Part shown: one piece after another, positions 27,790 to 41,500 of the stretch
Layout of the letters: every line of letters begins with the position of its first letter
How positions within the stretch are numbered: the stretch's first letter is position 1
Origin: Hofstenia miamia
Taxonomy: Eukaryota; Xenacoelomorpha; Acoela
Reading direction: 5' to 3'
DNA length: 64,000 bases
Assembly: GCA_004352715.1 (NCBI GenBank)
Contig: SCFE01000001.1
Span: forward strand, 1,971,948-2,035,947
The notes under the pieces: generated by a model
Database searches by the model: none
The model's input: the letters and a program-made list of their open reading frames with translations, nothing else
What the model was told of the DNA's origin: nothing
Made by a program: the position numbers and the translations under genes

Positions 27790-28810
27790 TATACTAACCC
27801 TGCTGAGTTTCGACTGTGGAAACAAAATTGTAGTAAATTAACTACCAGCATAATGAAATGTACGCTCAAACAAAAGCTGTTTTAACTTTTTTTAAACATG
27901 ATATGATTCGGCTCAAATCTTAAAATGAATGGTAAGGAATTCCAAAGTTTCGGCCCAAAAATACAAAAGGAAGCATCTCCTCCAGTTGAATTGGATTTTG
28001 GGGGAACTAATGGAAGCTGATCAGACGAATGTAAATCGATATTTAGCATGTATTTTTGAAGTAATTCGGCTCTCGGCTAGATATTTAGGTTCGTCGATGT
28101 AGATAATTCTATGGATAGCACATATGATCATATAATCAATTCTCGCTTTTATTGGTAAAATTTTTACTTCTTCAGCAATGCTAGTGCAGAACACTTCCTA
28201 GGTTTTCGGAAAACTACCCTTGCTGCAAAATTGAGTACGGACTGTAAGCGTTTCTGTAAATTTGTAGCACAACCGATTAAGAGGGCGTTTCCATAATCCA
28301 AGCGTGGCATACAATAGATTTTACTAGGTTAGCTGTTGATGCAATAGTTAAGCAATGCCGAATCGTCATAATATTACGCAGATAATATAATGCAGTTACT
28401 TTAACGCTTTGTTCACATGCTTATTCATCTTTAAATTTGTGTCAAAGCAGACACCAAGGTTCTTAACTGATGTTGATTCCTCTATCAATACATCGGCAAT
28501 GCGGACACGGATTGTTTCCAAAAAATTTAAAATACGTAGACTAGTTCTGTTTTAGCATCATTAATCGTAAGCCTGTTCTTGAACATCCAGGATTTTATCT
28601 CATCAGTGCAGATTTCCAAGCGTGAAACTTGATCTCTGTTTGGAACAAAGCCCATATAGAGCTGTGTGTCGTCAGCATATGAATGGTATTCGAGATTGCA
28701 TCAACGCACCAGTTCACTAAGAGATAAAGTATATGTACTGAAAGGCAAGGGTCCACAAATTGAGTACTTACAAATATATATTTCTTAAGCATTTCTACTA
28801 TATCATGACT
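27790..28810 (-). mobile_element. Degenerate L2/CR1-type LINE, C-terminal half of the reverse transcriptase
   Basis: Minus-strand reverse transcriptase in broken frames: YADDTQLYMGFVPNRDQVSR (catalytic YADD) near 28680, SWMFKNRLTINDAKTEL near 28580, KNLGVCFDTNLKMNKHV near 28450, and FGPKLWNSLPF near 27950, all hallmarks of L2/CR1-like LINEs. Stops and frameshifts are frequent. The 3' end runs into (TA)n at 27753-27785. Confidence 0.88.
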
Positions 28811-28927
28811 GAAACTTTAAGTAAAACAGTGAAGATTATGCGTTAAAGTGGTGGTGCACAGCTATAGGAGGTAAAGAAATGGGAAAAACAATTACTAATT
28901 ACTGTAGTGAGATGCCGTTTACACAAT

Positions 28928-29763
28928 AAAGTTGTGAATCATTTTTGAAAAGTTAGTATTTATTGTGTGGATCTCGATTATAATATAACTGTTATAATGT
29001 GAATAGGAATGTTACTGACCAGTAGGAACTTCTCTCTCCCTCTTTCTTCTACCTCTGAAATATATTGCTCCACAATCGGCTGACAGAGCATTTTACAAGG
29101 TTTCACTTAACTCCATGTTTAGTGAAAATTCAAATTAAAGTTGTGAATCATTTTTGAAAAGTTAGTATTTATTGTGTGGATCTCGATTATAATATAACTG
29201 TTATAATGTGAATAGGAATGTTACTGACCAGTAGGAACTTCTCTCTCCCTCTTTCTTCTACCTCTGAAATATATTGCTCCACAATCGGCTGACAGAGCAT
29301 TTTACAAGGTTTCACTTAACTCCATGTTTAGTGAAAATTCAAATTAAAGTTGTGAATCATTTTTGAAAAGTTAGTATTTATTGTGTGGATCTCGATTATA
29401 ATATAACTGTTATAATGTGAATAGGAATGTTACTGACCAGTAGGAACTTCTCTCTCCCTCTTTCTTCTACCTCTGAAATATATTGCTCCACAATCGGCTG
29501 ACAGAGCATTTTACAAGGTTTCACTTAACTCCATGTTTAGTGAAAATTCAAATTAAAGTTGTGAATCATTTTTGAAAAGTTAGTATTTATTGTGTGGATC
29601 TCGATTATAATATAACTGTTATAATGTGAATAGGAATGTTACTGACCAGTAGGAACTTCTCTCTCCCTCTTTCTTCTACCTCTGAAATATATTGCTCCAC
29701 AATCGGCTGACAGAGCATTTTACAAGGTTTCACTTAACTCCATGTTTAGTGAAAATTCAAATA
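28928..29763. repeat. Tandem array: four 209-bp units, apparently identical
   Basis: Units start at 28928, 29137, 29346 and 29555 with aaagttgtgaatc and run head to tail with a constant 209-base period. I see no difference between them. Each unit has a homopyrimidine-rich tract (cttctctctccctctttctt) and an AT-rich part. No open frame, tRNA, 5S or U6 sequence was recognised. The exact array edges depend on where the unit is phased. The identity implies recent amplification, homogenisation or an assembly echo. Confidence 0.95.
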
Positions 29764-30671
29764 TACGTGCACTTTCTTTACAAATATTTTATATAAGAAA
29801 TTACAAATTGTGCTTACAGCAGGTAGTTTGAAATTTCTGCAAAATAATATTTTATCCCAGTTTTTGCAGAGCTGTTTTTTATTCATTAAAATGTGAATCA
29901 ATAGAGATACATGACTCACTCAGAATTTTGAAATAATTCCAATATTACACTAAAACTGATTAAATTGTTTTAAATAGTGTGTCTGAATTAGGAAATGTAT
30001 AAAAAGCGTTAATTACAATATTTTTGAAGAAATGCATAGAAATATTCAAAAGGAAGTAGCAGCTAAGATATAAAACCAGACAATTTCAAATTGCCGTATT
30101 ATTTTAAATACCCTGATTTAATATTGAAGCTGAGAATATAATGGCATTTCAAAAATAAATTAAATAAGAACTTGGAATTAAGTTTAATCCAACTCGTCTG
30201 GACCTCTTTTATGATACTAAATCAGTAGGTAGTAAAAGAAATTAGCAACCGAATGTGAACAATTTAAGTTGACTGATATTAATGACAATTTCAAAACAAA
30301 CACTTCTGTCAAAGAAAACTGGTATATAATTCTACAAATCTTTATATATCACACATTATTGTGGCCACTACAAAATGAGCATGCCGACATGTAATATACC
30401 AAACCACCGTATGTTAACATTTACGAAATTGTATCTATCATTGATACGTCAATCTACGCTTTCAATTGATGGCCAATTAATAGTATCACACAAAGCCGTC
30501 TTGCTTAAATAAACATTGACATTGATTGGTCGATATTCCAAAGCTGTTTGTGAACAAAATCACGCTATTGGCTCTCGTATCAATTATTTTAATTGGCCAG
30601 TTAATGTGATAGTCGTTATATGTGACAATCTAGCTTTCCACTATACAGGTGAAAATCAAGAGTCAGTCGAT
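29764..30671. promoter_or_regulatory. Upstream region of the homeobox gene
   Basis: No gene seen. The last 250 bases contain several CCAAT-type motifs (gattggtcg near 30527, ctattggctc near 30567, aattggcc near 30592, ggccaatta near 30472) and homeodomain-type TAATTG/CAATTA cores. I see no convincing TATA box or initiator. The promoter assignment is inferred from position and motif density only. Confidence 0.3.
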
Positions 30672-31702
30672 ATGACGATTTACCCCTCTGTGCTCAATCA
30701 TGGCAGAAGTCAATCAAAAACTTCATTTCTCATGGATGATATACTCTCATCCAAAGATCAAACACAACTTAAAGCTGCACAAGTCGTTACTCATTCTCCT
30801 GAAATCACATCCTTCACTCAGAGGTTTTCACATTCTACAGACAATGGTAAGTTTTAATAATGTATCTATAAATCCCATGTTTTGTGAGATTTAGAGTTTT
30901 TGACAAATGACGTTATGCGCATTTAATAGTGAATATGCTTATTTTGATAATGTTTAGATGTATCCCCACAGATGGATTTTAGCGGGAATTGTTCAGATGA
31001 CAGTTCAGCGTCTAAAAAGAAAAATAGAACTGCATTCACACCAGGGCAGATTTGTGAACTTGAAAATAGATTTCGTCTTCAGCAGTATTTGTCAACAACA
31101 GAACGAGGAGAATTTGCATCCAGACTCAAGCTTACAGATACTCAGGTAAAGCTTTTCTCTTAAAAGTTTTCCTATTAATTTAGTGGCTAATAATTAATTA
31201 TTAGTTTAAAAAATTTGAATATATTTTGAGTAAAACCTGAATATGTTGTAATACAACCTGTAAGTGAAAACATAAAATGTAAGCGTAACGAAAATAAATT
31301 TCTTATTTAATACCAGTCATTCTAACTCAAAAAATTTATGAGAAAATCATCGTATTTTATTTAGTATTTAAAAAATTTTTAACATTAAGTATTAAAACGT
31401 TACATTAGCAAGAAATCAATGATGATGTTTAGGTAAAAACATGGTTTCAAAACCGACGAATGAAGTTAAAGCGTCAGCAAACTGATGCTGAAAATATGCA
31501 GATGCAAATGGCGTTTCTTTATGATGTTTGTACAGTTCATCCAACTTCACTTGTTCACCAGCTTACCTCCTCTCCACTTATGTATCAACACACTCATCAG
31601 CCTCTACCCTTGAGATCTCAGTCCGATAGACTATATCCTCCACATCCCTTCAGCAAATTGGCTCTGTTCAATCCTGCTCATACCTCATCCACCCCTTCTT
31701 AA
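30672..31702 (+). CDS. ANTP-class (NK-like) homeobox transcription factor, BSX/Vent-like
   Basis: Three exons, 30672-30846, 30958-31145 and 31433-31702, give 210 aa with phases 1 and 0. Exon 1 carries KTSFLMDDILSSK, an EH1-type motif (F-x-[IM]-x-x-I-L) that in this class recruits the Groucho corepressor. The 60-residue homeodomain starts KKKNRTAF, continues LENRF and QQYLSTTER, and ends KTWFQNRRMKLKRQQ, with F8, L16, F20, W48, F49, N51 and R53 in place and Thr at 47. The second intron falls between Q44 and V45, a position used in many ANTP-class genes. The second exon must begin at 30958, because the later AG at 30971 gives an immediate stop. The C-terminus is rich in His, Pro and Ser. The N-terminal start is uncertain; the frame is open from 30516. 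Similarity points to BSX, with Vent or BARX-type families also possible, so I give no symbol. It is likely a nuclear repressor. Confidence 0.9.
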
Positions 31703-34499
31703 TATAAAGACAGTTTTGAACTTTAGATTTAGTATTTTGAAATTTGAAATTTAGTTATATTTTTATTTAAGACAAATTTTTTTCTGAGAATTATATTTTA
31801 TTAATATAATTATCAAAATAATGATATAATTGTGCATGCTTTAGCTAAGATTAAATAATGCAAATAATATCTACAAACCAATGTAAGCATTTTTAAATTT
31901 GTTAATTTGATAAACGGTTTTCTCTTCTATTTTTACCACTAGAATATAGTTATTCCTTGTGCATCATTTGAAAAACGCCTTTTCATCTCAAATGATCATG
32001 AAGGAAGTGATGAAGAAAATTGTTTGAACTTCAACTTGATTATCAACAGATCTAGGTTATTAAAAATATGGTGGAGAAATTGTCAACCATTTAAACTTTG
32101 TGTTTATGGTTGAAACAACCTATCTCAGAAAATCTTGTATCCATGCATTTGAATAATTATATAAGCATGCCAGAGCACTATTTCAAGAAAGAATATTTAT
32201 ATTTAAATGTTAATTTAGTTCTTATGCATATAAATTGATATAAATATTCTCCATATTTTCTATTTAGAACATTTAATTCTATAATTTATTGACCACACTT
32301 ATATTTTGAAATTATACATAGCAGTATAAAATGGACATTATTTTTGCTATTGCAATATTAAGATGAATTCCTAAGCATAATATAGTTTCAAAACATACAT
32401 AATAAAATATTATTTTTAACAAATTCTTTTATTTTTTAAATAAAATTTCTCAAGTTCATTTCAAAAGTAGAATTTTGTAAGTTATAATGTTGAAAATTGA
32501 ATATTTTTTTTGAAATACTTATTGTTAAATGTTTAGTTTTTCTTACATTCCTTTATTGACTGCTATATTGAATAATTTACTCCATCGATTTATTTAAGTA
32601 AAGTGCTTTTTAACTGTCATAATCTTTTCAAAAATATGTATCCATATAGAGATGCCTGGAAATTCATAACAATATCGGTACTTAAACATTGTGTAGCCCG
32701 CTTACATTATTTTGTATATTCATTTTATTGTTCAAATTGTTTTGCGAGTGTCACTCTATAAATATATTGTTTCAATTGCCTGCTAGTGATAAGTGGGTAC
32801 ATGTGTTTCCAACTCACATCTTACTATGCCCATGATTATTATTGGGTATGGGTGGGTACAGGTGGGCTTTCCGTTCTATATCTTAATTATTATTTTTCTT
32901 CAAAACAATAACATTAACAAAATGCTAAGTATATTGTAAACGTGAATTTTAATAGCAGCAGAAGAAATTTCGGGTATTTTAAAAAACCCACATTTGATTG
33001 TCGGGTGCGGCATTAAAAAATCTTTACTGCAATTCAATTCACAATTTTGTATAGAAATTTTATCTCATCACATAGATTTTGGAAACCCGCAATAACGAAT
33101 GATTATCGCATTTTGATTATAAGTTGCGAAGGAATTTAAGAATTCTTGTGAAATGCCCTGGAAATTCAGTATTGCAATTTTATACTTATGAAAGATTTTA
33201 TCACTTCATGGTGCAAAAAAGTTCTCGAATTCGATTTTAATCACATTCAAAATTTTACATAAAGAGTATTTGTCAGAAACGAACCTATGCGCAGAATTCT
33301 CTAATTCTAATTGACTCACATTAATTATTGTGGTAATCCAAAATTAATATAATTTAAGTATAGACACTGCAAAGCTAAAGCAAGTTATATCACCATAGCA
33401 ACATATTACATTCATTGTGTTTTATTGCTAGAGAAAATCGTTAGATAATTAAAATATAATATTTTCGTTCAAAAGATTTGGTCTCAGTCTGGCAACTTTA
33501 AAATTACTTAAATATAGATTATAACAAAATATTGCAAATTTGTTGGAAGTATAGTTAATATTTTGACATTGGTTTTATATTCTTAGTCGCCCACCCTCAT
33601 TAATTGATAACGATGTCTTACTTTATATTGAATTAACACAATCTGTGATGGCTGCTTCAAAAATTTTTAAACGCTTACATCTTACGAACGAATGAAGACA
33701 TTTAAAATCTCTGATTCTGCACACGTTGCACCTGAACGGGGCTCACACTATTTTTCTCCAGAATGCAAAATACTTGAGAATAGATATTTCCATGGGCATT
33801 GAACCGATTCATTATAAGATAATAATTTGTATGTTTTTGAAAAAATCGTATTTTTCATTGAAAAAAGTTGATATTTTTACATACTTCAGGCACAGTAAAA
33901 ATTCGTACTACAAAACTTTATCATTACATGTGTCCATATCCTACGTTTTCAATATTCGAAAAACTTTTAAAAAATGTGGAAAAGCCGATTATTACTTTAA
34001 AGTAACGCTAATAAAAGTAGGGTTAAGTTGTCTGCACAAAAGAACCTCTTAGATTTATCAAACTTTTATAGGAGTACATCAAAATTCATAAAAGTTTTAT
34101 ATTGTGGAATCCTAATTGCAATTGCTGCTGTATTATCATACTTCGCAAAGGATATATCATAGTCTTCCTTAGAATTGTATCTGACGAAGCTCCATTTTTC
34201 ATTCATTGGAAAAAATTTTTACAAAGAATTCAAACTTTGAATTACATGCTAATATTCGTAACATATCAAAAAAGGGCTTTTGGGCTAATAAAATTGAAAA
34301 ACGATTCAAATATATTGTTAAACATCAAAACAGATGTGTTGAGTGATACAACACAACTAACGAACTTATGGGACAATGAGATGAAATGGAAGGATATATA
34401 TAATTTATATATATTTAATATATATATATATATTTATATATATATATATATATATATAGACACAGCACAATTTTAGAAAAGCCTTTGAGCAAATTTATT
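31703..34499. other. Intergenic DNA after the homeobox gene
   Basis: No supported gene. 32790-33010 holds gggtatgggtgggta and cgggtgcgg motifs like those at the ends of the window's hAT-type MITEs, so a decayed MITE is possible. (TA)n at about 34418-34459 lies just before the assembly gap. Confidence 0.5.
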
Positions 34500-35499
34500 N
34501 NNNNNNNNNNNNNNNNNNNNNNNNNNNNNNNNNNNNNNNNNNNNNNNNNNNNNNNNNNNNNNNNNNNNNNNNNNNNNNNNNNNNNNNNNNNNNNNNNNNN
34601 NNNNNNNNNNNNNNNNNNNNNNNNNNNNNNNNNNNNNNNNNNNNNNNNNNNNNNNNNNNNNNNNNNNNNNNNNNNNNNNNNNNNNNNNNNNNNNNNNNNN
34701 NNNNNNNNNNNNNNNNNNNNNNNNNNNNNNNNNNNNNNNNNNNNNNNNNNNNNNNNNNNNNNNNNNNNNNNNNNNNNNNNNNNNNNNNNNNNNNNNNNNN
34801 NNNNNNNNNNNNNNNNNNNNNNNNNNNNNNNNNNNNNNNNNNNNNNNNNNNNNNNNNNNNNNNNNNNNNNNNNNNNNNNNNNNNNNNNNNNNNNNNNNNN
34901 NNNNNNNNNNNNNNNNNNNNNNNNNNNNNNNNNNNNNNNNNNNNNNNNNNNNNNNNNNNNNNNNNNNNNNNNNNNNNNNNNNNNNNNNNNNNNNNNNNNN
35001 NNNNNNNNNNNNNNNNNNNNNNNNNNNNNNNNNNNNNNNNNNNNNNNNNNNNNNNNNNNNNNNNNNNNNNNNNNNNNNNNNNNNNNNNNNNNNNNNNNNN
35101 NNNNNNNNNNNNNNNNNNNNNNNNNNNNNNNNNNNNNNNNNNNNNNNNNNNNNNNNNNNNNNNNNNNNNNNNNNNNNNNNNNNNNNNNNNNNNNNNNNNN
35201 NNNNNNNNNNNNNNNNNNNNNNNNNNNNNNNNNNNNNNNNNNNNNNNNNNNNNNNNNNNNNNNNNNNNNNNNNNNNNNNNNNNNNNNNNNNNNNNNNNNN
35301 NNNNNNNNNNNNNNNNNNNNNNNNNNNNNNNNNNNNNNNNNNNNNNNNNNNNNNNNNNNNNNNNNNNNNNNNNNNNNNNNNNNNNNNNNNNNNNNNNNNN
35401 NNNNNNNNNNNNNNNNNNNNNNNNNNNNNNNNNNNNNNNNNNNNNNNNNNNNNNNNNNNNNNNNNNNNNNNNNNNNNNNNNNNNNNNNNNNNNNNNNNN
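34500..35499. other. Assembly gap of exactly 1000 N
   Basis: Run of N. (TA)n lies about 40 bases before it and directly after it (35500-35521). Its fixed size indicates a scaffold gap of unknown true length. It falls in the methionine synthase intron between exons c and d. Confidence 0.99.
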
Positions 35500-35578
35500 T
35501 ATATATATATATATATATATATTAAGTAAACTTTCAAAAAAAAAATATATATATATATAAACTAAATTCTCGGCGTAC

Positions 35579-38500
35579 TTGCTGTCTAAGTCCAAACAAA
35601 GTTGCAGCAGGTTTATTAGAGTGATCGTCAGAAAATATTAAGATATCATCTCCTGAAGTTCGCGCTCTGTAAAATCCTACAATGCCCTTGGCTGACAAAG
35701 ACTCGTCTTTTAAGAGAGTTTCCAACATTGCATGTGCATCATCAAATGTTTTTTTCGCAATCGGGCCTAAGTGAAAAAATCATCTCTAGCTAAATTCAGA
35801 AATACATGCCAAAGAAAAACAATATCATACAACATACAACTTAACAGCTAAACTATTTCTTTAATTTGTATTAAATTGATAATTTTATTTGAATTATAAT
35901 AAGTTTTACTATATTAGAAGGTGCATTAGGTCAATTACTATTTGCCAAGATTAGAGGATAACAGTTCAGTTGCAACCAGGTCACAAAATATGAACCGCTA
36001 AAATTGTAAAATAAATTACCCGATTTGACCTGCTTATTTTTGAAACCTGAAAATAGCATTAAACAGAATAACAAAATAAAAAATTTATAACAAAGGGTAG
36101 AAAAATATTATGATTTTTATGCAGCAAAATTGGTAGCAAAGTCAATCCTCAATTAAACTTCAGTTACGTTTCATATTAACATTGAAAAATCAATATGTGA
36201 AATATTCCTCTAGTTGTGGATTAGGGTAAACACCATTCTCTTTATAACAAAATATTTATTTGGATTTAAACTGAAAAAAGAAAGTCAACATTTGTGTGTT
36301 GTAAGAGCTTCCTGCATAAAATGCGGATCCAGAGGGGGCTTATTGGGTTTAAACCACCCTCTCAACAACTTCTCTTCCCATTTTTCAATTACCTTATTTC
36401 GTCACTTGGCATGGCGATTTCTGCTTGAAGTAAATTATAATTTTGATTACTCTATTACAAAACTATATAAAATGAAAATTTTCCAATTTCGTTTCATTTT
36501 CCTAAAATGGATTTCTGGTAATAACGTTTAACTACGTTAGAAAGTATGTAATATCAAACTAACATTATGACATTTTTATGAATTACCTGACAAACTTGTT
36601 TAGTATATCTCAAAATTAAAACCCCACTCTGATGAAAAAGCTGTATCCGCACCTGCTTATGCATCCATTGATTCATAGGAGTAAACACATTGTATATCCA
36701 GCCTAATTTTGACATAAGAAATATTTTCATAGCTTCATTAAAATGAATGGGGCTGCATGTAACCATCTATTGTTTCAATATATTTATACGCAGTAACGAA
36801 AAGTGGGAATCAAAAGTTGAGTTAAAATTAAACCTATTAAAAGACATTTGAAACAATAGTAAATAGGCTGTTCTACGTAAACACAAAGCTGTCAATAATA
36901 CAAAATAAACAATCAAAACGACTCCCAAACAGGAATCGATTGCCATTTAAAATAGAGTTTGAGTCGCCATTTCAACTATTTCCATCCATGCAAATCTGAA
37001 AGTAAGGATAAACTAAAATTCAAAAGGTCTAAATCTAAATGCATGGAAAAATGCTAATATTTTATGTATAAAGAACACTAAAATCTAGATAGAAACTCTA
37101 CTAATATTAGTTTCTAAAAATCTTCAATCTAACTTCAATGTGCAATACCTACCAACTGTTTTATCATTGAATATATTAGGATATCCACGATTCGGGTATT
37201 TTCCTTTTAACTGCCAAACATCGAAGAACGGCTTCCAGTCAATAAATCGGATTAAATCGTTTATTTTTACTTCTAACAGTCGTGTTCCAAGGAAATCCGG
37301 TCTGATCACAGGTGGAGAAGCATCGAAGTCAATTCTAAAGCGGTTTTTTCTAGCGTCATTTAATGAGAGCAGTTTTCTTTCAATGAGAGAGTCATAGTAG
37401 TTATCACATACTTCTTCATATTCCTCTCGAATGTCCATAACGAAATCCTCAGATAAAATTTCATCCAGTAGTGAACTTACCTAGGAAAGTCTTATATAAG
37501 CCCAAACATTTTGATTATTAACAGTCACGTACTCTAAATGTTGAAATTTCATGCATACTTATTCAATTTAGGTATTTAAAAATACTTTAATAAGAAATCT
37601 TTAAATTAAAATCATTAAGAAGTGCAGGTATTCTAAAACAAATATCTCGATAAGAAATGTCAATACTTCCTTTCAAACATTAATTTGACATTTAACAATT
37701 TTGTTCAAACGTGTAAAGACTAGTTGTAACCAGAGATGGAAGCAGGTCGGTACTGACCTCCGGATCGGTCATGGATCGGTCTGGTCAGCCTTAATTTCAA
37801 TTCACCGGTCAAAACCGGTCACTTTTCGATATGTCTTTGGTCATACTTTTCAGCTAATTTAGTTAAAGTTAATCCGATAACTTAAACACGTATGCGTTCA
37901 GTACACGTTCTTTCAACTGTATAAATGCATTATGTAATGCAAACAAAGAATTGAACCTATAAATACGATGAAACCAAAGATGGAATCGTATCGGATCTCG
38001 GATAGGTTCGGATTTTCATTTTGAGAAACATCGGATCTGTTTCGGATCAAAAAATTTTTAAAATTTGTACATTTTATAAATTACGCACATTTTCACATTG
38101 AATTATAATTTAACAATTTCAATCTAAGTCAAATTTTGTAATTGAATTTCATTGTTCATACAACAGGTTCCGCGATATTCTTTCCAACAACGTATAAAAT
38201 TGGTGACGAATACTTCAAATCTGAAAATGCAGTTCATGTTAGCCATCACATAATGATAAAAAAGTAAAGCAACCAAAAACAATTGTTTGTACAAACTAGC
38301 AAGTGGAAGAGCAAAATTCTGAAAAGGATTCTCTCTAATACGTATGTCAAAGAAAAAGCACAGAACACAGAGAATCAAGTGGAATATCTTAGCTTTTGCA
38401 AACACTGCCAAAATGCAAAAACACTAATATAATTTAGGATGCTCTTCAATCAAAATTTTCATGTAGATCTGACCCTAAGCAACTTGCAATGCCAAGATCA

Positions 38501-41500
38501 ACTTAATACTCAGAAGGCTTGGCATAATTATAATCACTAATACAAAAATGTTTATGAAACCATACCGTCGGCATCGGCATACTATTAATAGGGTATTAAT
38601 TTATTTAATACTGCTGTCACATAATTTAAAATTTTTAATCCAATTTAGTATCCAATTTCAGTAAAATTCCAAAATTATATTTAAATCTCAAATTTTGTTT
38701 GAAATATTGATTTTCCTATCACGGATTTTAATACATTCTACAACAATTTTTTTAAATTTCTTGCAATATAAATTTTGGGGTTGTTCTTAAATTTACCATT
38801 ATTGGTGCTATTCTTGTTTTCACCGCCTTAGCTGCAATTTTGAAGTAAATTTATCTTGTTTGAATTTGGACATAAAAAATTAATACGGGAAGTAATACTA
38901 TAAGAAACTCAACTATTTAAACTCTATATATATTATGATTATAGTTGATGACAATTTTAGGAACTAGATTATTACAAAACTTACAAATAAGTCGATTTGC
39001 ATGCACTATTTCGTCCACTTTTTATCTTAAGATAGTGTTGAACAATTAAATTTTTTTACTCGCATTAAAAACAACAAATATTTTTAATTTTGTGTTTATT
39101 TATTGTTAGCATACATATTTAAATTCAGATCCGTTTCGGATTGAAAACTAAAAATTTTTTAAAAATTTGGATCGGATCTTAAAATTTTGGATCGGATTCC
39201 AACTCTAGGTGAAACCAGATAAAGCGATCAAAACCGGTACTTTATAATGTGTTGTTGGATTATCATCAAAATTCGGTATATAGTTGTTTGTAATAAAACC
39301 ATTTTGAAGAATTTCACAATATATAGCTGAATTTCTTTCATGTAGAATTCGCCAACCAATGTGTGATAATCACCGATTTTCTAATTACAAGTTTAAGAAA
39401 CATAAAATATGAAAAAGCGGACGCAGACGTATGCGCATGCTTGTGCTGACTGACATTAACTCAAAAGAGGTATTTTCAGCAAAAAAAATTGCAGCTTAAG
39501 AGAAATTAAGAATGACATAAAAATGCATTACTATTCAAGACTTAGAAACTGACTTTGGAACCTATTTCCGGTATTAAATTCTCGGGTTTGGGTACAAAGA
39601 TTAGATTGATTACTTAAAAAACTGAAGTTAATCACTGCTGGATTTGAGAAAGATCCAAGACGTTAAGTAATATCAATAAATTGTGTTTCCCGTATCAGAA
39701 AATGATTGATCATTGGATAGAGAACCATAACGTCAAATCAAATCCGAACATTTCCGGTCGGGCAAGTTCGGGTATTAAATTTTCGGGTAAGGTCGGTTTC
39801 GGGTCGTAAATTTTCCGATTGGTTCGGGTTAGAGTCTATGTTTACCTCATATTTTCACAGACTTGTCAACGAGCCACAATTGTTAAGCACGGTTCGGCTC
39901 CTTTTAATTTTGAATATGTTCGGCTTGGCTCCCTACTTGGGACCTTTCAATGAGGCTCGGTTTAGCTGGATAATTTATTTCAAAATATTGGGCTCTCAGT
40001 AGTTTCTACATGGCTGTTCCTATTATTTAATAAACATTTTAAAACATGACTATGAGTAAAGTATTCTGAATGAAAAAATAAGAAAAATCTGCATAATCAG
40101 ATTAACAAGCAGAGCTATAAATTTTCTTGGCCTAAAAAAGGTTCGTTTTGGGCTCGTTGTATATCTAATGCAGTCCTCAAGCTCGGCTCGTTGACAAATC
40201 AGTATTGTCATTCTCTAGCAAAGACTGGATTGAGAGGAACTAATTTTTACTTTTTCAAATCTTAGAAATTACTTGAAAATTACTTCTTTATAATGCGTAC
40301 GCGACATGCTTGAAGACTTACAAATTAATAAAATTTTGTATAATTGTCTTGTTCATTAATCTATGAATAAAAAATTAATTTCAGTCTAAGCCATCTAGAT
40401 ACAGAGATAATATACAATTTTACACTAATTCTAGTTTTCTTCAATGGCGGACCAATTAATTTAAGCATACAAAGAAAATTTAACATTTACAGAAGTTAAT
40501 TAAAAGATTGTTAAATTTTTCTATAAATTTAATTTGCCTAAGAAACAAAACACATTCATTTCAAGTAAAGAAATTGTTTTTAAGAGTGTATGATCCTTCT
40601 GTCACTTGATGTATATTAATGAGTATATCAAAACAGTCGAAACAAACTAATGGAAAAAAACCTTAACCGCACTACTACATTAGTGTTCAGGAAATAATAG
40701 AAAAACATCATTAATATACCAACAGAAACATGCGTAATATTTTTAATTAATTTTTGAAATTGTAAGAGAAGTTCATCTTTGTGTACATTTTGCTCAAGTT
40801 TTTGTCTAATATTAATAGTTTAGATATTGAAAAGGCAATTCAAAGATGATGAGATTATGAAACTATGGTTACCATAGTGGAGGAAGGCACTAAATGGTCT
40901 GTTACAAGGATGCATACCTTAACATTCGGTCGGAAAACAAAAGTTTTTTGTTTACAACAACGTCTTATAGGCTAAAATCATTTAAAGAACATAACTCTTC
41001 AAAATCTGTCACTTATAATAATTGACGAGTGTTCAATTTGACATTGATTCACAACATTTTTTATGACACAGTGAAATGAGATTCAAAATAATAATTAATA
41101 ATGGAAAAACTTACTAAATTACCAAAAATTTAAAAAAAAACTCATATCAAAAATTTTTCAACCACTCCTAAAAATAATTTAGAAAGTAGCAGATTATCAA
41201 TTTAAAAATAATTTGTAACATCTAACAAAAGTTGTTACTCCGCTGGCATTACCATTGATAAGATACCACAATTGCTTTGAACTACAATTTGAATTTCATT
41301 CGGCACGAGTTTGAAAACTTTAAAACTACTCTCAATCTCAACATCGTACATTCAAATGAATTACAAAAATAGACAAAAACGATTGGACACCAATCATAAA
41401 CTGAAGTTTAAAAACGAATTTTGAGACAAGAATTAATTTCGTGAAAATTCGGGTGGAGATGATAAATCGCAATACGAGAAAATTTATATGGGATTACATA

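Noticed and set aside
28928-29763. CRISPR-like repeat array
   Set aside because: The whole 209-bp unit repeats without variable spacers, and the genome is eukaryotic.
34473-35595. Open frames of about 350 aa on both strands
   Set aside because: They consist almost entirely of the 1000-N gap plus TA-repeat codons. The same applies to frames across 55920-57172 and 59392-60822.
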